Source of the DNA: Andrena cerasifolii
Taxonomy: Eukaryota; Arthropoda; Insecta; Hymenoptera; Andrenidae
NCBI RefSeq assembly: GCF_050908995.1
Contig: NW_027484974.1
Location: 1-64,000, forward strand
Reading direction: 5' to 3'
DNA length: 64,000 bases
Shown: positions 14,562-29,300 of the stretch, piece by piece
How the letters are laid out: each line of letters opens with the position of its first letter
How positions within the stretch are numbered: the stretch's first letter is position 1
Made by a program: the position numbers and the translations under genes
The notes under the pieces: model-generated
Database searches by the model: none
Told to the model about the DNA's origin: nothing
Seen by the model: the letters and a program-made list of their open reading frames with translations, nothing else

Positions 14562-16543
14562 ATATTAGAACCGATATTGAAAAACCGATATTGAAAAACC
14601 GATATTGAATCCGATATTAGAACCGATATTGAAAAACAAATATTGAAAAACCGATATTGAAAAACTGATATTGAAACCGATATTAGAATCGATATTGAAA
14701 AACCGATATTGAAAAACCGATATTGAAAAACCTATATCGAAAAACGGATATTGCAAAACCGATATTGAAAAACCGATATTGAAAAACCGATATTGAAAAA
14801 CCTATATCGAAAAACTGATATTGCAAAACCGATATTGAATCCGACATTAGAACCGATATTGAAAATCCGATATTGAAAAACAAATATTGAAAAACAAATA
14901 TTGAAAAACTGATATCGAAAAACTGATATCGAAATACTGATATTGAAAAACCGATATTGAAAAACCGATATTGAATCCGATATTAGAACCGATATTCAAA
15001 AACCGAGATTGGAGAACAAATATTGAAAAACTGATATTGAAAAACCGATATTGAAAAACAAATATTGGAAAACTGATATCGAAAAACTGATATTGAAAAA
15101 CCGATATTGAATCCGATATTAGAACCGATATTCAAAAACCGATATTGGAGAACAAATATTGAAAAACTGATATTGAAAAACCGATATTGAAAAACCGATA
15201 TTGAAAAACCGATATTGAATCCGATATTAGAACCGATATTCAAAAACCGATATTGAAAAACCGATATTGAAAATCAAATATTGAAAAACTGATATCGAAA
15301 TACTGATATTGAAAAACCGATATTGAAAAACCGATATTGAATCCGATATTAGAACCGATATTCAAAAACCGATATTGGAGAACAAATATTGAAAAACTGA
15401 TATTGAAAAACCGATATTGAAAAACAAATATTGAAATCTGATATCGAAAAACTGATATTGAAAAACAGATATTGAAAAACCGATATTGAATCCGATATTA
15501 GAACCGATATTGAAAAACCGATATTGAAAAACAAATATTGAAAAACCGATATTGAAAAACTGCTATTGAAACCGATATTAGAACCGATATTGAAAAACCG
15601 ATATTGAAAAACCGATATTGAATCCGATATTAGAACCGATATTGAAAAACCGATATTGAAAAACCGATATTGATTCCGATATTAGAACCGATATTGAAAA
15701 ACAAATATTGAAAAACCGATATTGAAAAACTGATATTGAAACCGATATTAGAACCGATATTGAAAAACCGATATTGAAAAACCGATATTGAATCCGATAT
15801 TAGAACCGATATTGAAAAACCGATATTGAAAAACCGATATTGATTCCGATATTAGAACCGATATTGAAAAACAAATATTGAAAAACCGATATTGAAAAAC
15901 TGATATTGAAACCGATATTAGAACCGATATTGAAAAACCGATATTGAAAAACCGATATTGAAAAACCTATATCGAAAAACTGATATTGCAAAACCGATAT
16001 TGAAAAACCGATATTGAATCCGATATTAGAACCGATATTGAAAAACCGATATTGAAAAACCTATATCGAAAAAATGATATTGAAAAACCGATATTGAATC
16101 CGATATTAGAACCGATATTCAAAAACCGATATTGGAGAACAAATATTGAAAAACTGATATTGAAAAACCGATATTGAAAAACAAATATTGAAAAACCGAT
16201 ATTGAAACCGATATTAGAACCGATATTCAAAAACCGATATTGAAAACCAAATATTGAAAAACTGATATTGAAAAACCGATATTTAAAAACCGATATTGAA
16301 AAACCGATATTGAATCCGATATTAGAACCGATATTGAAAAACCGATATTGAAAAACAAATATTGAAAAACCGATATTGAAACCGATATTAGAACCGATAT
16401 TCAAAAACCGATATTGAAAACCAAATATTGAAAAACTGATATTGAAAAACCGATATTCAAAAACCGATATTGAAAAACTGCTATTGAAACCGATATTAGA
16501 ACCGATATTGAAAAACCGATATTGAAAAACCGATATCGAATCC
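14562..16543. repeat. 1,982-bp tandem duplication, copy 1
   Basis: Diagnostic points at 14983, 15349 and 15800 recur at +1,982 bp. The block contains the CCGAGATTGG unit (about 15004), the 13-bp CAAATATTGAAAT unit (15425), a CGAAAAAATGATATTG junction (about 16073) and ends at CCGATATCGAAT. Upstream of the start the unit reads GATTCC, while the equivalent point of copy 2 reads CGAATCC, which places the left border near 14560. Confidence 0.9.
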
Positions 16544-18525
16544 GATATTAGAACCGATATTGAAAAACCGATATTGAAAAACCGATATTGAATCCGATAT
16601 TAGAACCGATATTGAAAAACAAATATTGAAAAACCGATATTGAAAAACTGATATTGAAACCGATATTAGAATCGATATTGAAAAACCGATATTGAAAAAC
16701 CGATATTGAAAAACCTATATCGAAAAACGGATATTGCAAAACCGATATTGAAAAACCGATATTGAAAAACCGATATTGAAAAACCTATATCGAAAAACTG
16801 ATATTGCAAAACCGATATTGAATCCGACATTAGAACCGATATTGAAAATCCGATATTGAAAAACAAATATTGAAAAACAAATATTGAAAACTGATATCGA
16901 AAAACTGATATCGAAATACTGATATTGAAAAACCGATATTGAAAAACCGATATTGAATCCGATATTAGAACCGATATTCAAAAACCGAGATTGGAGAACA
17001 AATATTGAAAAACTGATATTGAAAAACCGATATTGAAAAACAAATATTGGAAAACTGATATCGAAAAACTGATATTGAAAAACCGATATTGAATCCGATA
17101 TTAGAACCGATATTCAAAAACCGATATTGGAGAACAAATATTGAAAAACTGATATTGAAAAACCGATATTGAAAAACCGATATTGAAAAACCGATATTGA
17201 ATCCGATATTAGAACCGATATTCAAAAACCGATATTGAAAAACCGATATTGAAAATCAAATATTGAAAAACTGATATCGAAATACTGATATTGAAAAACC
17301 GATATTGAAAAACCGATATTGAATCCGATATTAGAACCGATATTCAAAAACCGATATTGGAGAACAAATATTGAAAAACTGATATTGAAAAACCGATATT
17401 GAAAAACAAATATTGAAATCTGATATCGAAAAACTGATATTGAAAAACAGATATTGAAAAACCGATATTGAATCCGATATTAGAACCGATATTGAAAAAC
17501 CGATATTGAAAAACAAATATTGAAAAACCGATATTGAAAAACTGCTATTGAAACCGATATTAGAACCGATATTGAAAAACCGATATTGAAAAACCGATAT
17601 TGAATCCGATATTAGAACCGATATTGAAAAACCGATATTGAAAAACCGATATTGATTCCGATATTAGAACCGATATTGAAAAACAAATATTGAAAAACCG
17701 ATATTGAAAAACTGATATTGAAACCGATATTAGAACCGATATTGAAAAACCGATATTGAAAAACCGATATTGAATCCGATATTAGAACCGATATTGAAAA
17801 ACCGATATTGAAAAACCGATATTGATTCCGATATTAGAACCGATATTGAAAAACAAATATTGAAAAACCGATATTGAAAAACTGATATTGAAACCGATAT
17901 TAGAACCGATATTGAAAAACCGATATTGAAAAACCGATATTGAAAAACCTATATCGAAAAACTGATATTGCAAAACCGATATTGAAAAACCGATATTGAA
18001 TCCGATATTAGAACCGATATTGAAAAACCGATATTGAAAAACCTATATCGAAAAAATGATATTGAAAAACCGATATTGAATCCGATATTAGAACCGATAT
18101 TCAAAAACCGATATTGGAGAACAAATATTGAAAAACTGATATTGAAAAACCGATATTGAAAAACAAATATTGAAAAACCGATATTGAAACCGATATTAGA
18201 ACCGATATTCAAAAACCGATATTGAAAACCAAATATTGAAAAACTGATATTGAAAAACCGATATTTAAAAACCGATATTGAAAAACCGATATTGAATCCG
18301 ATATTAGAACCGATATTGAAAAACCGATATTGAAAAACAAATATTGAAAAACCGATATTGAAACCGATATTAGAACCGATATTCAAAAACCGATATTGAA
18401 AACCAAATATTGAAAAACTGATATTGAAAAACCGATATTCAAAAACCGATATTGAAAAACTGCTATTGAAACCGATATTAGAACCGATATTGAAAAACCG
18501 ATATTGAAAAACCGATATCGAATCC
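16544..18525. repeat. 1,982-bp tandem duplication, copy 2
   Basis: It repeats copy 1 almost base for base; the one difference I noticed is a lost A at about 16887. The right border is near 18525, where the sequence leaves the 1,982-bp pattern and enters a segment resembling the first HOR (CAAATATTC then CTGCTATTG). With so few differences in 2 kb it is very recent, or an assembly duplication. Confidence 0.9.
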
Positions 18526-20520
18526 GATATTAGAACCGATATTGAAAAACCGATATTGAAAAACAAATATTCAAAAACCGATATTGAAAAACTGCTATTG
18601 AAACCGATATTAGAACCGATATTGAAAAACCGATATTGAAAAACCGATATTGAAAAACCGATATTGAAAAACCGATATTGAATCCGATATTAGAACCGAT
18701 ATTGAATCCGATATTAGAACCGATATTGAAAAACCGATATTGAAAAACCGATATTGAAAAACCGATATTGAATCCAATATTAGAACCGATATTGAAAAAC
18801 AAATATTGAAAAACCGATATTGAAAAACTGATATTGAAACCGATATTAGAACCGATATTGAAAAACCGATATTGAAAAACCGATATTGAAAAACCTATAT
18901 CGAAAAACTGATATTGCAAAACCGATATTGAAAAACCGATATTGAAAAACCGATATTGAAAAACCTATATCGAAAAACTGATATTGCAAAACCGATATTG
19001 AAAAACCGATATTGAATCCGACATTAGAACCGATATTGAAAAACCGATATTGAAAAACAAATATTGAAAAACTGATATCGAAAAACTGATATCGAAATAC
19101 TGATATTGAAAAACCGATATTGAAAAACCGATATTGAATCCGATATTAGAACCGATATTCAAAAACCGATATTGGAGAACAAATATTGAAAAACTGATAT
19201 TGAAAAACCGATATTGAAAAACAAATATTGGAAAACTGATATCGAAAAACTGATATTGAAAAACCGATATTGAATCCGATATTAGAACCGATATTCAAAA
19301 ACCGATATTGGAGAACAAATATTGAAAAACTGATATTGAAAAACCGATATTGAAAAACCGATATTGAATCCGATATTAGAACCGATATTCAAAAACCGAT
19401 ATTGAAAAACCGATATTGAAAATCAAATATTGAAAAACTCATATCGAAATACTGATATTGAAAAACCGATATTGAAAAACCGATATTGAATCCGATATTA
19501 GAACCGATATTCAAAAACCGATATTGGAGAACAAATATTGAAAAACTGATATTGAAAAACCGATATTGAAAAACAAATATTGAAAAACTGATATCGAAAC
19601 CGATATTAGAACCGATATTGAAAAACAAGTATTCAAAAACCGATATTGAAAAACTGCTATTGAAACCGATATTAGAACCGATATTGAAAAACCGATATTG
19701 AAAAACCGATATTGAATCCGATATTAGAACCGATATTGAAAAACCGATATTGAAAAACCGATATTGAATCCGATATTAGAACCGATATTGAAAAACCGAT
19801 ATTGAAAAACCGATATTGAATCCGATATTAGAACCGATATTGAAAAACCGATATTGAAAAACCTATATCGAAAAACTGATATTGCAAAACCGATATTGAA
19901 AAACCGATATTGAATCCGATATTAGAACCGATATTGAAAAACCGATATTGAAAAACCTATATCGAAAAACTGATATTGAAAAACCGATATTGAATCCGAT
20001 ATTAGAACCGATATTCAAAAACCGATATTGGAGAACAAATATTGAAAAACTGATATTGAAAAACCGATATTGAAAAACAAATATTGAAAAACCGATATTG
20101 AATCCAATATTAGAACCGATATTGAAAAACAAATATTGAAAAACCGATATTGAAAAACTGATATTGAAACCGATATTAGAACCGATATTGAAAAACCGAT
20201 ATTGAAAAACCGATATTGAAAAACCGATATTGAATCCGATATTAGAACCGATATTGAAAAACAAATATTGAAAAACCGATATTGAAAAACCGATATTGAA
20301 AAACAAATATTCAAAAACCGATATTGAAAAACTGCTATTGAAACCGATATTAGAACCGATATTGAAAAACCGATATTGAAAAACCGATATTGAATCCGAT
20401 ATTAGAACCGATATTGAAAAACCGATATTAAAAAACCGATATTGAATCCGATATTAGAACCGATATTGAAAAACCGATATTGAAAAACCTATATCGAAAA
20501 ACTGATATTGCAAAACCGAT
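18526..20520. repeat. Partial fourth copy of the 2,967-bp HOR
   Basis: Starts at a point equivalent to about 345 of copy 1, skips roughly 0.3 kb, then follows it again (18965 matches 1079, 4047 and 10969). Its offset to copy 3 changes from 7,996 to 7,912 bp between 18965 and 20015, an 84-bp loss equal to six 14-bp units. A CAAGTATTC unit lies near 19626 and a CCGATATTAAAAAA unit near 20424. Confidence 0.78.
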
Positions 20521-21653
20521 ATTGAAACCGATATTAGAACCGATATTCAAAAACCGATATTGAAAACCAAATATTGAAAAACTGATATTGAAAAACCGAT
20601 ATTTAAAAACCGATATTGAATCCGATATTAGAACCGATATTCAAAAACCGATATTGTAGAACAAATATCGAAAAACTGATATTGCAAAACCGATATTGAA
20701 AAACCGATATTGAATCCGATATTAGAACCGATATTCAAAAACCGATATTGGAGAACAAATATTGAAAAACTGATATTGAAAAACCGATATTGAAAAACAA
20801 ATATTGAAAAACTGATATCGAAAAACTGATATTGAAAAACAGATATTGAAAAACCGATATTGAATCCGATATTAGAACCGATATTGAAAAACCGATATTG
20901 AAAAACAAATATTCAAAAACCGATATTGAAAAACTGCTATTGAAACCGATATTAGAACCGATATTGAAATACCGATATTGAAAAACCGATATTGAATCCG
21001 ATATTAGAACCGATATTGAAAAACCGATATTGAAAAACCGATATTGAATCCGATATTAGAACCGATATTGAAAAACCGATATTGAAAAACCTATATCGAT
21101 AAACTGATATTGCAAAACCGATATTGAAAAACCGATATTGAAAAACCGATATTGAATCCGATATTAGAACCGATATTCAAAAACCGATATTGGAGAACAA
21201 ATATTGAAAAACTGATATTGAAAAACCGATATTGAAAAACAAATATTGAAAAAACGATATTGAAACCGATATTAGAACCGATATTCAAAAACCGATATTG
21301 AAAACCAAATATTGAAAAACTGATATTGAAAAACCGATATTTAAAAACCGATATTGAATCCGATATTAGAACCGATATTCAAAAACCGATATTGTAGAAC
21401 AAATATCGAAAAACTGATATTGCAAAACCGATATTGAAAAACAGATATTGAAAAACCGATATTGAATCCGATATTAGAACCGATATTGAAAAACCGATAT
21501 TGAAAAACAAATATTCAAAAACCGATATTGAAAAACTGCTATTGAAACCGATATTAGAACCGATATTGAAAAACCGATATTGAAAAACCGATATTGAAAA
21601 ACCGATATTGAAAAACCGATATTGAAAAACCGATATTGAATCCGATATTAGAA
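20521..21653. repeat. Satellite mosaic with a fourth 390-bp module
   Basis: The 390-bp module recurs at 21091, again with the GTAGAAC junction 301 bp after its start (21392). It carries two private changes, CGATAAACTG at about 21098 and GAAAAAACG at about 21254. Another GTAGAAC junction is at 20654. No non-satellite sequence is present. Confidence 0.78.
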
Positions 21654-21770
21654 ACGATATTGAATCCGATATTAGAACCGATATTGAAAAACCGATATTG
21701 AAAAACCGATATTGAAAAACCGATATTGAAAAACCGATATTGAATCCAATATTAGAACCGATTTGAAAAA
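21654..21770. repeat. 117-bp marker cassette, copy 4
   Basis: Exactly 8,076 bp after cassette 3, with the same flanks on the right to about 22556. It therefore belongs to a block of about 0.9 kb or more copied as a whole and not to an independently moving cassette. Confidence 0.87.
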
Positions 21771-24700
21771 CAAATATTGAAAAACCGATATTGAAAAACT
21801 GATATTGAAACCGATATTAGAACCGATATTGAAAAACCGATATTGAAAAACCGATATTGAAAAACCGGTATTGAAAAACCGATATTGAATCCGATATTAG
21901 AACCGATATTGAAAAACAAATATTGAAAAACTGATATTGAAAAACCGATATTGAATCCGATATTAGAACCGATATTGAAAAACCGATATTGAAAAACAAA
22001 TATTCAAAAACCGATATTGAAAAACTGCTATTGAAACCGATTTTAGAACCGATATTGAAAAACCGATATTGAAAAACCGATATTGATTCCGATATTAGAA
22101 CCGATATTGAAAAACCGATATTGAAAAACCGATATTGAATCCGATATTAGAACCGATATTGAAAAACCGATATTGAAAAACAAATATTCAAAAACCGATA
22201 TTGAGAAACTGCTATTGAAACTGATATTAGAACCGATATTGAAAAACCGATATTGAAAAACCGATATTGAAAAACCGATATTGAATCCGATATTAGAACC
22301 GATATTGAAAAACAAATATTGAAAAACCGATATTGAAAAACTGATATTGAAACCGATATTAGAACCGATATTGAAAAACCGATATTGAAAAACCGATATT
22401 GAAAAACCTATATCGAAAAACTGATATTGCAAAACCGATATTGAAAAACAGATATTGAAAAACCGATATTGAATCCGATATTAGAACCGATATTGAAAAA
22501 CCGATATTGAAAAACAAATATTCAAAAACCGATATTGAAAAACTGCTATTGAAACCGATATTAGAATCGATATTGAAAAACCGATATTGAAAAACCGATA
22601 TTGAAAAACCGATATTGAAAAACCGATATTGAAAAACCGATATTGAAAAACCGATATTGATTCCGATATTAGAACCGATATTGAAAAACCGATATTGAAA
22701 AACCGATAATGAATCCGATATTAGAACCGATATTGAAAAACAAATATTGAAAAACCGATATTGAAAAACTGATATTGAAACCGATATTAGAATCGATATT
22801 GAAAAACCGATATTGAAAAACCGATATTGAAAAACCTATATCGAAAAACTGATATTGCAAAACCGATATTGAAAAACCGATATTGAAAAACCGATATTGA
22901 AAAACCTATATCGAAAAACTGATATTGCAAAACCGATATTGAAAAACCGATATTGAATCCGACATTAGAACCGATATTGAAAATCCGATATTGAAAAACA
23001 AATATTGAAAAACTGATATCGAAAAACTGATATCGAAATACTTATATTGAAAAACCGATATTGAAAAACCGATATTGAATCCGATATTAGAACCGATATT
23101 CAAAAACCGATATTGGAGAACAAATATTGAAAAACTGATATTGAAAAACCGATATTGAAAAACCGATATTGAAAAACCGATATTGAATCCGATATTAGAA
23201 CCGATATTCAAAAACCGATATTGGAGAACAAATATTGAAAAACCGATATTGAATCCGATATTAGAACCGATATTGAAAAACCGATATTGAAAAACAAATA
23301 TTGAAAAACCGATATTGAAAAACTGCTATTGAAACCGATATTAGAACCGATATTGAATCCGATATTAGAACCGATATTGAAAAACCGATATTGAAAAACC
23401 GATATTGATTCCGATATTAGAACCGATATTGAAAAACAAATATTGAAAAACCGATATTGAAAAACTGATATTGAAACCGATATTAGAACCGATATTGAAA
23501 AACCGATATTGAAAAACCGATATTGAATCCGATATTAGAACCGATATTGAAAAACCGATATTGAAAAACCGATATTGATTCCGATATTAGAACCGATATT
23601 GAAAAACAAATATTGAAAAACCGATATTGAAAAACTGATATTGAAACCGATATTAGAACCGATATTGAAAAACCGATATTGAAAAACCGATATTGAAAAA
23701 CCTATATCGAAAAACTGATATTGCAAAACCGATATTGAAAAACCGATATTGAATCCGATATTAGAACCGATATTCAAAAACCGATATTGGAGAACAAATA
23801 TTGAAAAACTGATATTGAAAAACCGATATTGAAAAACAAATATTGAAAAACCGATATTGAAACCGATATTAGAACCGATATTCAAAAACCGATATTGAAA
23901 ACCAAATATTGAAAAACTGATATTGAAAAACCGATATTTAAAAACCGATATTGAAAAACCGATATTGAATCCGATATTAGAACCGATATTCAAAAACCGA
24001 TATTGGAGAACAAATATTGAAAAACTGATATTGAAAAACCGATATTGAAAAACAAATATTGAAAAACTGATATCGAAAAACTGATATTGAAAAACAGATA
24101 TTGAAAAACCGATATTGAATCCGATATTAGAACCGATATTGAAAAACCGATATTGAAAAACAAATATTCAAAAACCGATATTGAAAAACTGCTATTGAAA
24201 CCGATATTAGAACCGATATTGAAAAACCGATATTGAAAAACCGATATCGAATCCGATATTAGAACCGATATTGAAAAACCGATATTGAAAAACCGATATT
24301 GAATCCGATATTAGAACCGATATTGAAAAACCGATATTGAAAAACCTATATCGAAAAACTGATATTGCAAAACCGATATTGAAAAACCGATATTGAAAAA
24401 CCGATATTGAAAAACCTATATCGAAAAACTGATATTGCAAAACCGATATTGAAAAACCGATATTGAATCCGATATTAGAACCGATATTGAAAAACAAATA
24501 TTGAAAAACCGATATTGAAAAACTGATATTGAAACCGATATTAGAACCGATATTGAAAAACCGATATTGAAAAACCGATATTGAAAAACCTATATCGAAA
24601 AACTGATATTGCAAAACCGATATTGAAAAACAGATATTGAAAAACCGATATTGAATCCGATATTAGAACCGATATTGAAAAACCGATATTGAAAAACCGA

Positions 24701-27700
24701 TATTGAAAAACCGATATTGAATCCGATATTAGAACCGATATTGAAAAACCGATATTGAAAACCGAAATTGAAAAACCGATATTGAATCCAATATTAGAAC
24801 CGATATTGAAAAACAAATATTGAAAAACCGATATTGAAAAACTGATATTGAAACCGATATTAGAACCGATATTGAAAAACCGATATTGAAAAACCGATAT
24901 TGAATCCGATATTAGAACCGATATTGAAAAACAAATATTGAAAAACCGATATTGAAAAACCGATATTGAATCCGATATTAGAACCGATATTGAAAAACCG
25001 ATATTGAAAAACAAATATTCAAAACCGATATTGAAAAACTGCTATTGAAACCGATTTTAGAACACCGATATTGAAAAACCGATATTGAAAAACCGATATT
25101 GATTCCGATATTAGAACCGATATTGAAAAACCGATATTGAAAAACCGATATTGAATCCGATATTAGAACCGATATTGAAAAACCGATATTGAAAAACTGC
25201 TATTGAAACCGATTTTAGAACCGATATTGAAAAACCGATATTGAAAAACCGATATTGAAAAACCGATATTGATTCCGATATTAGAACCGATATTGAAAAA
25301 CCGATATTGAAAAACCGATATTGAATCCGATATTAGAACCGATATTGAAAAACCGATATTGAAAAACCGATATTGAATCCGATATTAGAACCGATATTGA
25401 AAAACCGATATTGAAAAACAAATATTCAAAAACCGATATTGAAAAACTGCTATTGAAACCGATATTAGAACCGATATGGAAAAACCGATATTGAAAAACC
25501 GATATTGAAAAACCGATATTGAATCCAATATTAAAACCGATATTGAAAAACAAATATTGAAAAACCGATATTGAAAAACTGATATTGAAACCGATATTAG
25601 AACCGATATTGAAAAACCGATATTGAAAAACCGATATTGCAAAACCGATATTGAAAAACCGATATTGAAAAACCGATATTGAAAAACCTATATCGAAAAA
25701 CTGATATTGCAAAACCGATATTGAAAAACCGATATTGAATCCGACATTAGAACCGATATTCAAAAACCGATATTGGAGAACAAATATTGAAAAACTGATA
25801 TTGCAAAACCGATATTGAAAAACAGATATTGAAAAACCGATATTGAATCCGATATTAGAACCGATATTGAAAAACCGATATTGAAAAACCGATATTGAAA
25901 AACCGATATTGAAAAACCGATATTGAATCCGATATTAGAACCGATATTGAAAAACCGATATTGAAAAACCGAAATTGAAAAAACCGATATTGAATCCAAT
26001 ATTAGAACCGATATTGAAAAACAAATATTGAAAAACCGATATTGAAAAACTGATATTGAAAAACCGATATTGAATCCGATATTAGAACCGATATTGAAAA
26101 ACCGATATTGAAAAACTGCTATTGAAACCGATTTTAGAACCGATATTGAAAAACCGATATTGAAAAACCGATATTGAAAAACCGATATTGAAAAACCGAT
26201 ATTGATTCCGATATTAGAACCGATATTGAAAAACCGATATTGAAAAACCGATATTGAATCCGATATTAGAACCGATATTGAAAAACCGATATTGAAAAAC
26301 CGATATTGAATCCGATATTAGAACCGATATTGAAAAACCGATATTGAAAAACAAATATTCAAAAACCGATATTGAAAAACTGCTATTGAAACCGATATTA
26401 GAACCGATATGGAAAAACCGATATTGAAAAACCGATATTGAATCCAATATTAAAACCGATATTGAAAAACAAATATTGAAAAACCGATATTGAAAAACTG
26501 ATATTGAAACCGATATTAGAACCGATATTGAAAAACCGATATTGAAAAACCGATATTCAGAAACCGATATTGAAAAACTGCTATTGAAACCGATATTAGA
26601 ACCGATATTGAAAAACCGATATTGAAAAACCGATATTGAAAAACCGATATTGAAACCGATATTAGAACCGATATTGAAAAACCGATATTGAATCCGATAT
26701 TAGAACCGATATTGAAAAACCGATATTGATTCCGATATTAGAACCGATATTGAAAAACCGATATTGAAAAACAAATATTCAAAAACCGATATTGAAAAAC
26801 TGCTATTGAAACCGATATTAGAACCGATATGGAAAAACCGATATTGAAAAACCGATATTGAAAAACCGATATTGAAACCGATATTAGAACCGATATTGAA
26901 AAACCGATATTGAAAAACCGATATTGAAAAACCTATATCGAAAAACTGATATTGCAAAACCGATATTGAAAAACAGATATTGAAAAACCGATGTTGAATC
27001 CGATATTAGAACCGATATTGAAAAACCGATATTGAAAAACAAATATTCAAAAACCGATATTGAAAAACTGCTATTGAAACCGATATTAGAACCGATATTG
27101 AAAAACCGATATTGAAAAACCGATATTGAATCCGATATTAGAACCGATATTGAAAAACAAATATTGAAAAACCGATATTGAAAAACTGATATTGAAACCG
27201 ATATTAGAACCGATATTGAAAAACCGATATTGAAAAACCTATATCGAAAAACTGATATTGCAAAACCGATATTGAAAAACCGATATTGAAAAACCGATAT
27301 TGAAAAACCTATATCGAAAAACTGATATTGCAAAACCGATATTGAAAAACCGATATTGAATCCGACATTAGAACCGATATTCAAAAACCGATATTGGAGA
27401 ACAAATATTGAAAAACTGATATTGAAAAACCGATATTGAAAAACCGATATTGAAAAACCTATATCGAAAAACTGATATTGCAAAACCGATATTGAATCCG
27501 ATATTAGAACCGATATTGAAAAACCGATATTGTACAGCAAATATTGAAAAACTGATATCGAAAAACTGATATTGAAAAACCGATATTGAAACCGATATTA
27601 GAACCGATATTGAAAAACCGATATTGAAAAACAAATATTGAAAAACTGATATCGAAAAACTGATATCGAAATACTGATATTGAAAAACCGATATTGAAAA

Positions 27701-27782
27701 ACCGATATTAAAAAACCGATATTGAAAAACCTATATCGAAAAACTGATATTGCAAAACCGATATTGAAAAACCGATATTGAA
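21771..27782. repeat. 6-kb satellite zone related to 28-34 kb
   Basis: Sub-blocks here recur further on at different offsets: 22669 at 29662 (+6,993), 23535-24258 at 30896-31619 (+7,361), 26700-27540 at 33006-33912 (+6,306, becoming +6,372 after a 66-bp insertion). The stepwise offsets mean that several indels of whole units followed one large duplication. Private oddities are an extra AC at about 25062 (AGAACACCG), CCGAAATTG at about 24766, and CCGATATGGAAAAA units at about 25472, 26407 and 26827. The first GTACAGC marker of the window is at 27532-27538. Confidence 0.8.
23535..24258. repeat. Block repeated at +7,361 bp, copy 1
   Basis: Matches 30896-31619 without a length change. It contains the CCGATATTTAAAAA unit and ends at CCGATATCGAAT (24241), whose partner is at 31602. 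The order of units inside resembles the 372-bp module that dominates after 34 kb, so this is a likely earlier relative of that module. Confidence 0.78.
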
Positions 27783-28539
27783 TCCGACATTAGAACCGAT
27801 ATTGAAAAACCGATATTGAAAAACCGATATTGAAAAACCGATATTGAAAAACCGATATTGAAAAACCGATATTGAAAAACCGATATTGAATCCGATATTA
27901 GAAACGATATTGAATCCGATATTAGAACCGATATTGAAAAACCGATATTGAAAAACCGATATTGAAAAACCGATATTGAAAAACCGATATTGAATCCAAT
28001 ATTAGAACCGATTTGAAAAACAAATATTGAAAAACCGATATTGAAAAACTGATATTGAAACCGATATTAGAACCGATATTGAAAAACCGATATTGAAAAA
28101 CCGATATTGAAAAACCGATATTGAAAAACCGATATTGAAAAACCGATATTGAATCCGATATTAGAACCGATATTGAAAAACAAATATTGAAAAACTGATA
28201 TTGAAAAACCGATATTGAATCCGATATTAGAACCGATATTGAAAAACCGATTTTGAAAAACAAATATTCAAAAACCGATATTGAGAAACTGCTATTGAAA
28301 CCGATATTAGAACCGATATTGAAAAACCGATATTGAAAAACCGATATTGAAAAACCGATATTGAATCCGATATTAGAACCGATATTGAAAAACAAATATT
28401 GAAAAACCGATATTGAAAAACTGATATTGAAACCGATATTAGAACCGATATTGAAAAACCGATATTGAAAAACCGATATTGAAAAACCTATATCGAAAAA
28501 CTGATATTGCAAAACCGATATTGAAAAACCGATATTGAA
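27783..28539. repeat. 757-bp tandem duplication, copy 1
   Basis: Begins at TCCGACATTAG (27783), which recurs at 28540. It holds six canonical 14-mers in a row (27796-27879), cassette 5 (27904) and a private CCGATTTTG unit near 28249. After about 28270 it jumps to a segment that in copy 2 lies some 200 bp later (the GAGAAACTGC junction), so copy 1 has lost part of the unit. Confidence 0.84.
27904..28020. repeat. 117-bp marker cassette, copy 5
   Basis: Same order and linked mutations. It is 757 bp before cassette 6, the shortest spacing in the set, and both sit in the 757-bp tandem duplication. Confidence 0.87.
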
Positions 28540-29300
28540 TCCGACATTAGAACCGATATTGAAAAACCGATATTGAAAAACCGATATTGAAAAACCGATA
28601 TTGAAAAACCGATATTGAAAAACCGATATTGAAAAACCGATATTGAATCCGATATTAGAAACGATATTGAATCCGATATTAGAACCGATATTGAAAAACC
28701 GATATTGAAAAACCGATATTGAAAAACCGATATTGAAAAACCGATATTGAATCCAATATTAGAACCGATTTGAAAAACAAATATTGAAAAACCGATATTG
28801 AAAAACTGATATTGAAACCGATATTAGAACCGATATTGAAAAACCGATATTGAAAAACCGATATTGAAAAACCGATATTGAATCCGATATTAGAACCGAT
28901 ATTGAAAAACAAATATTGAAAAACTGATATTGAAAAACCGATATTGAATCCGATATTAGAACCGATATTGAAAAACCGATATTGAAAAACAAATATTCAA
29001 AAACCGATATTGAAAAACTGCTATTGAAACCGATTTTAGAACCGATATTGAAAAACCGATATTGAAAAACCGATATTGAAAAACCGATATTGATTCCGAT
29101 ATTAGAACCGATATTGAAAAACCGATATTGAAAAACCGATATTGAATCCGATATTAGAACCGATATTGAAAAACCGATATTGAAAAACAAATATTCAAAA
29201 ACCGATATTGAGAAACTGCTATTGAAACCGATATTAGAACCGATATTGAAAAACCGATATTGAAAAACCGATATTGAAAAACCGATATTGAATCCGATAT
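28540..29300. repeat. 757-bp tandem duplication, copy 2
   Basis: Starts with the same CCGACATTAGAA unit and contains cassette 6 at 28661. It continues into CTGCTATTG, CCGATTTTAGAA and GATTCC units that copy 1 lacks. The right border is not sharp because the block merges into the pattern shared with 13.6-14.5 kb and 21.7-22.6 kb. Confidence 0.75.
28661..28777. repeat. 117-bp marker cassette, copy 6 (last)
   Basis: The last copy of the set; none was seen from 28.8 kb to the right edge, so the cassette is confined to the 8.0-28.8 kb part of the window. Confidence 0.87.

Noticed and set aside
25061..25066. AGAACACCG as a separate element
   Set aside because: It is a private 2-nt insertion between two units, without partner elsewhere; likely slippage or a read error.
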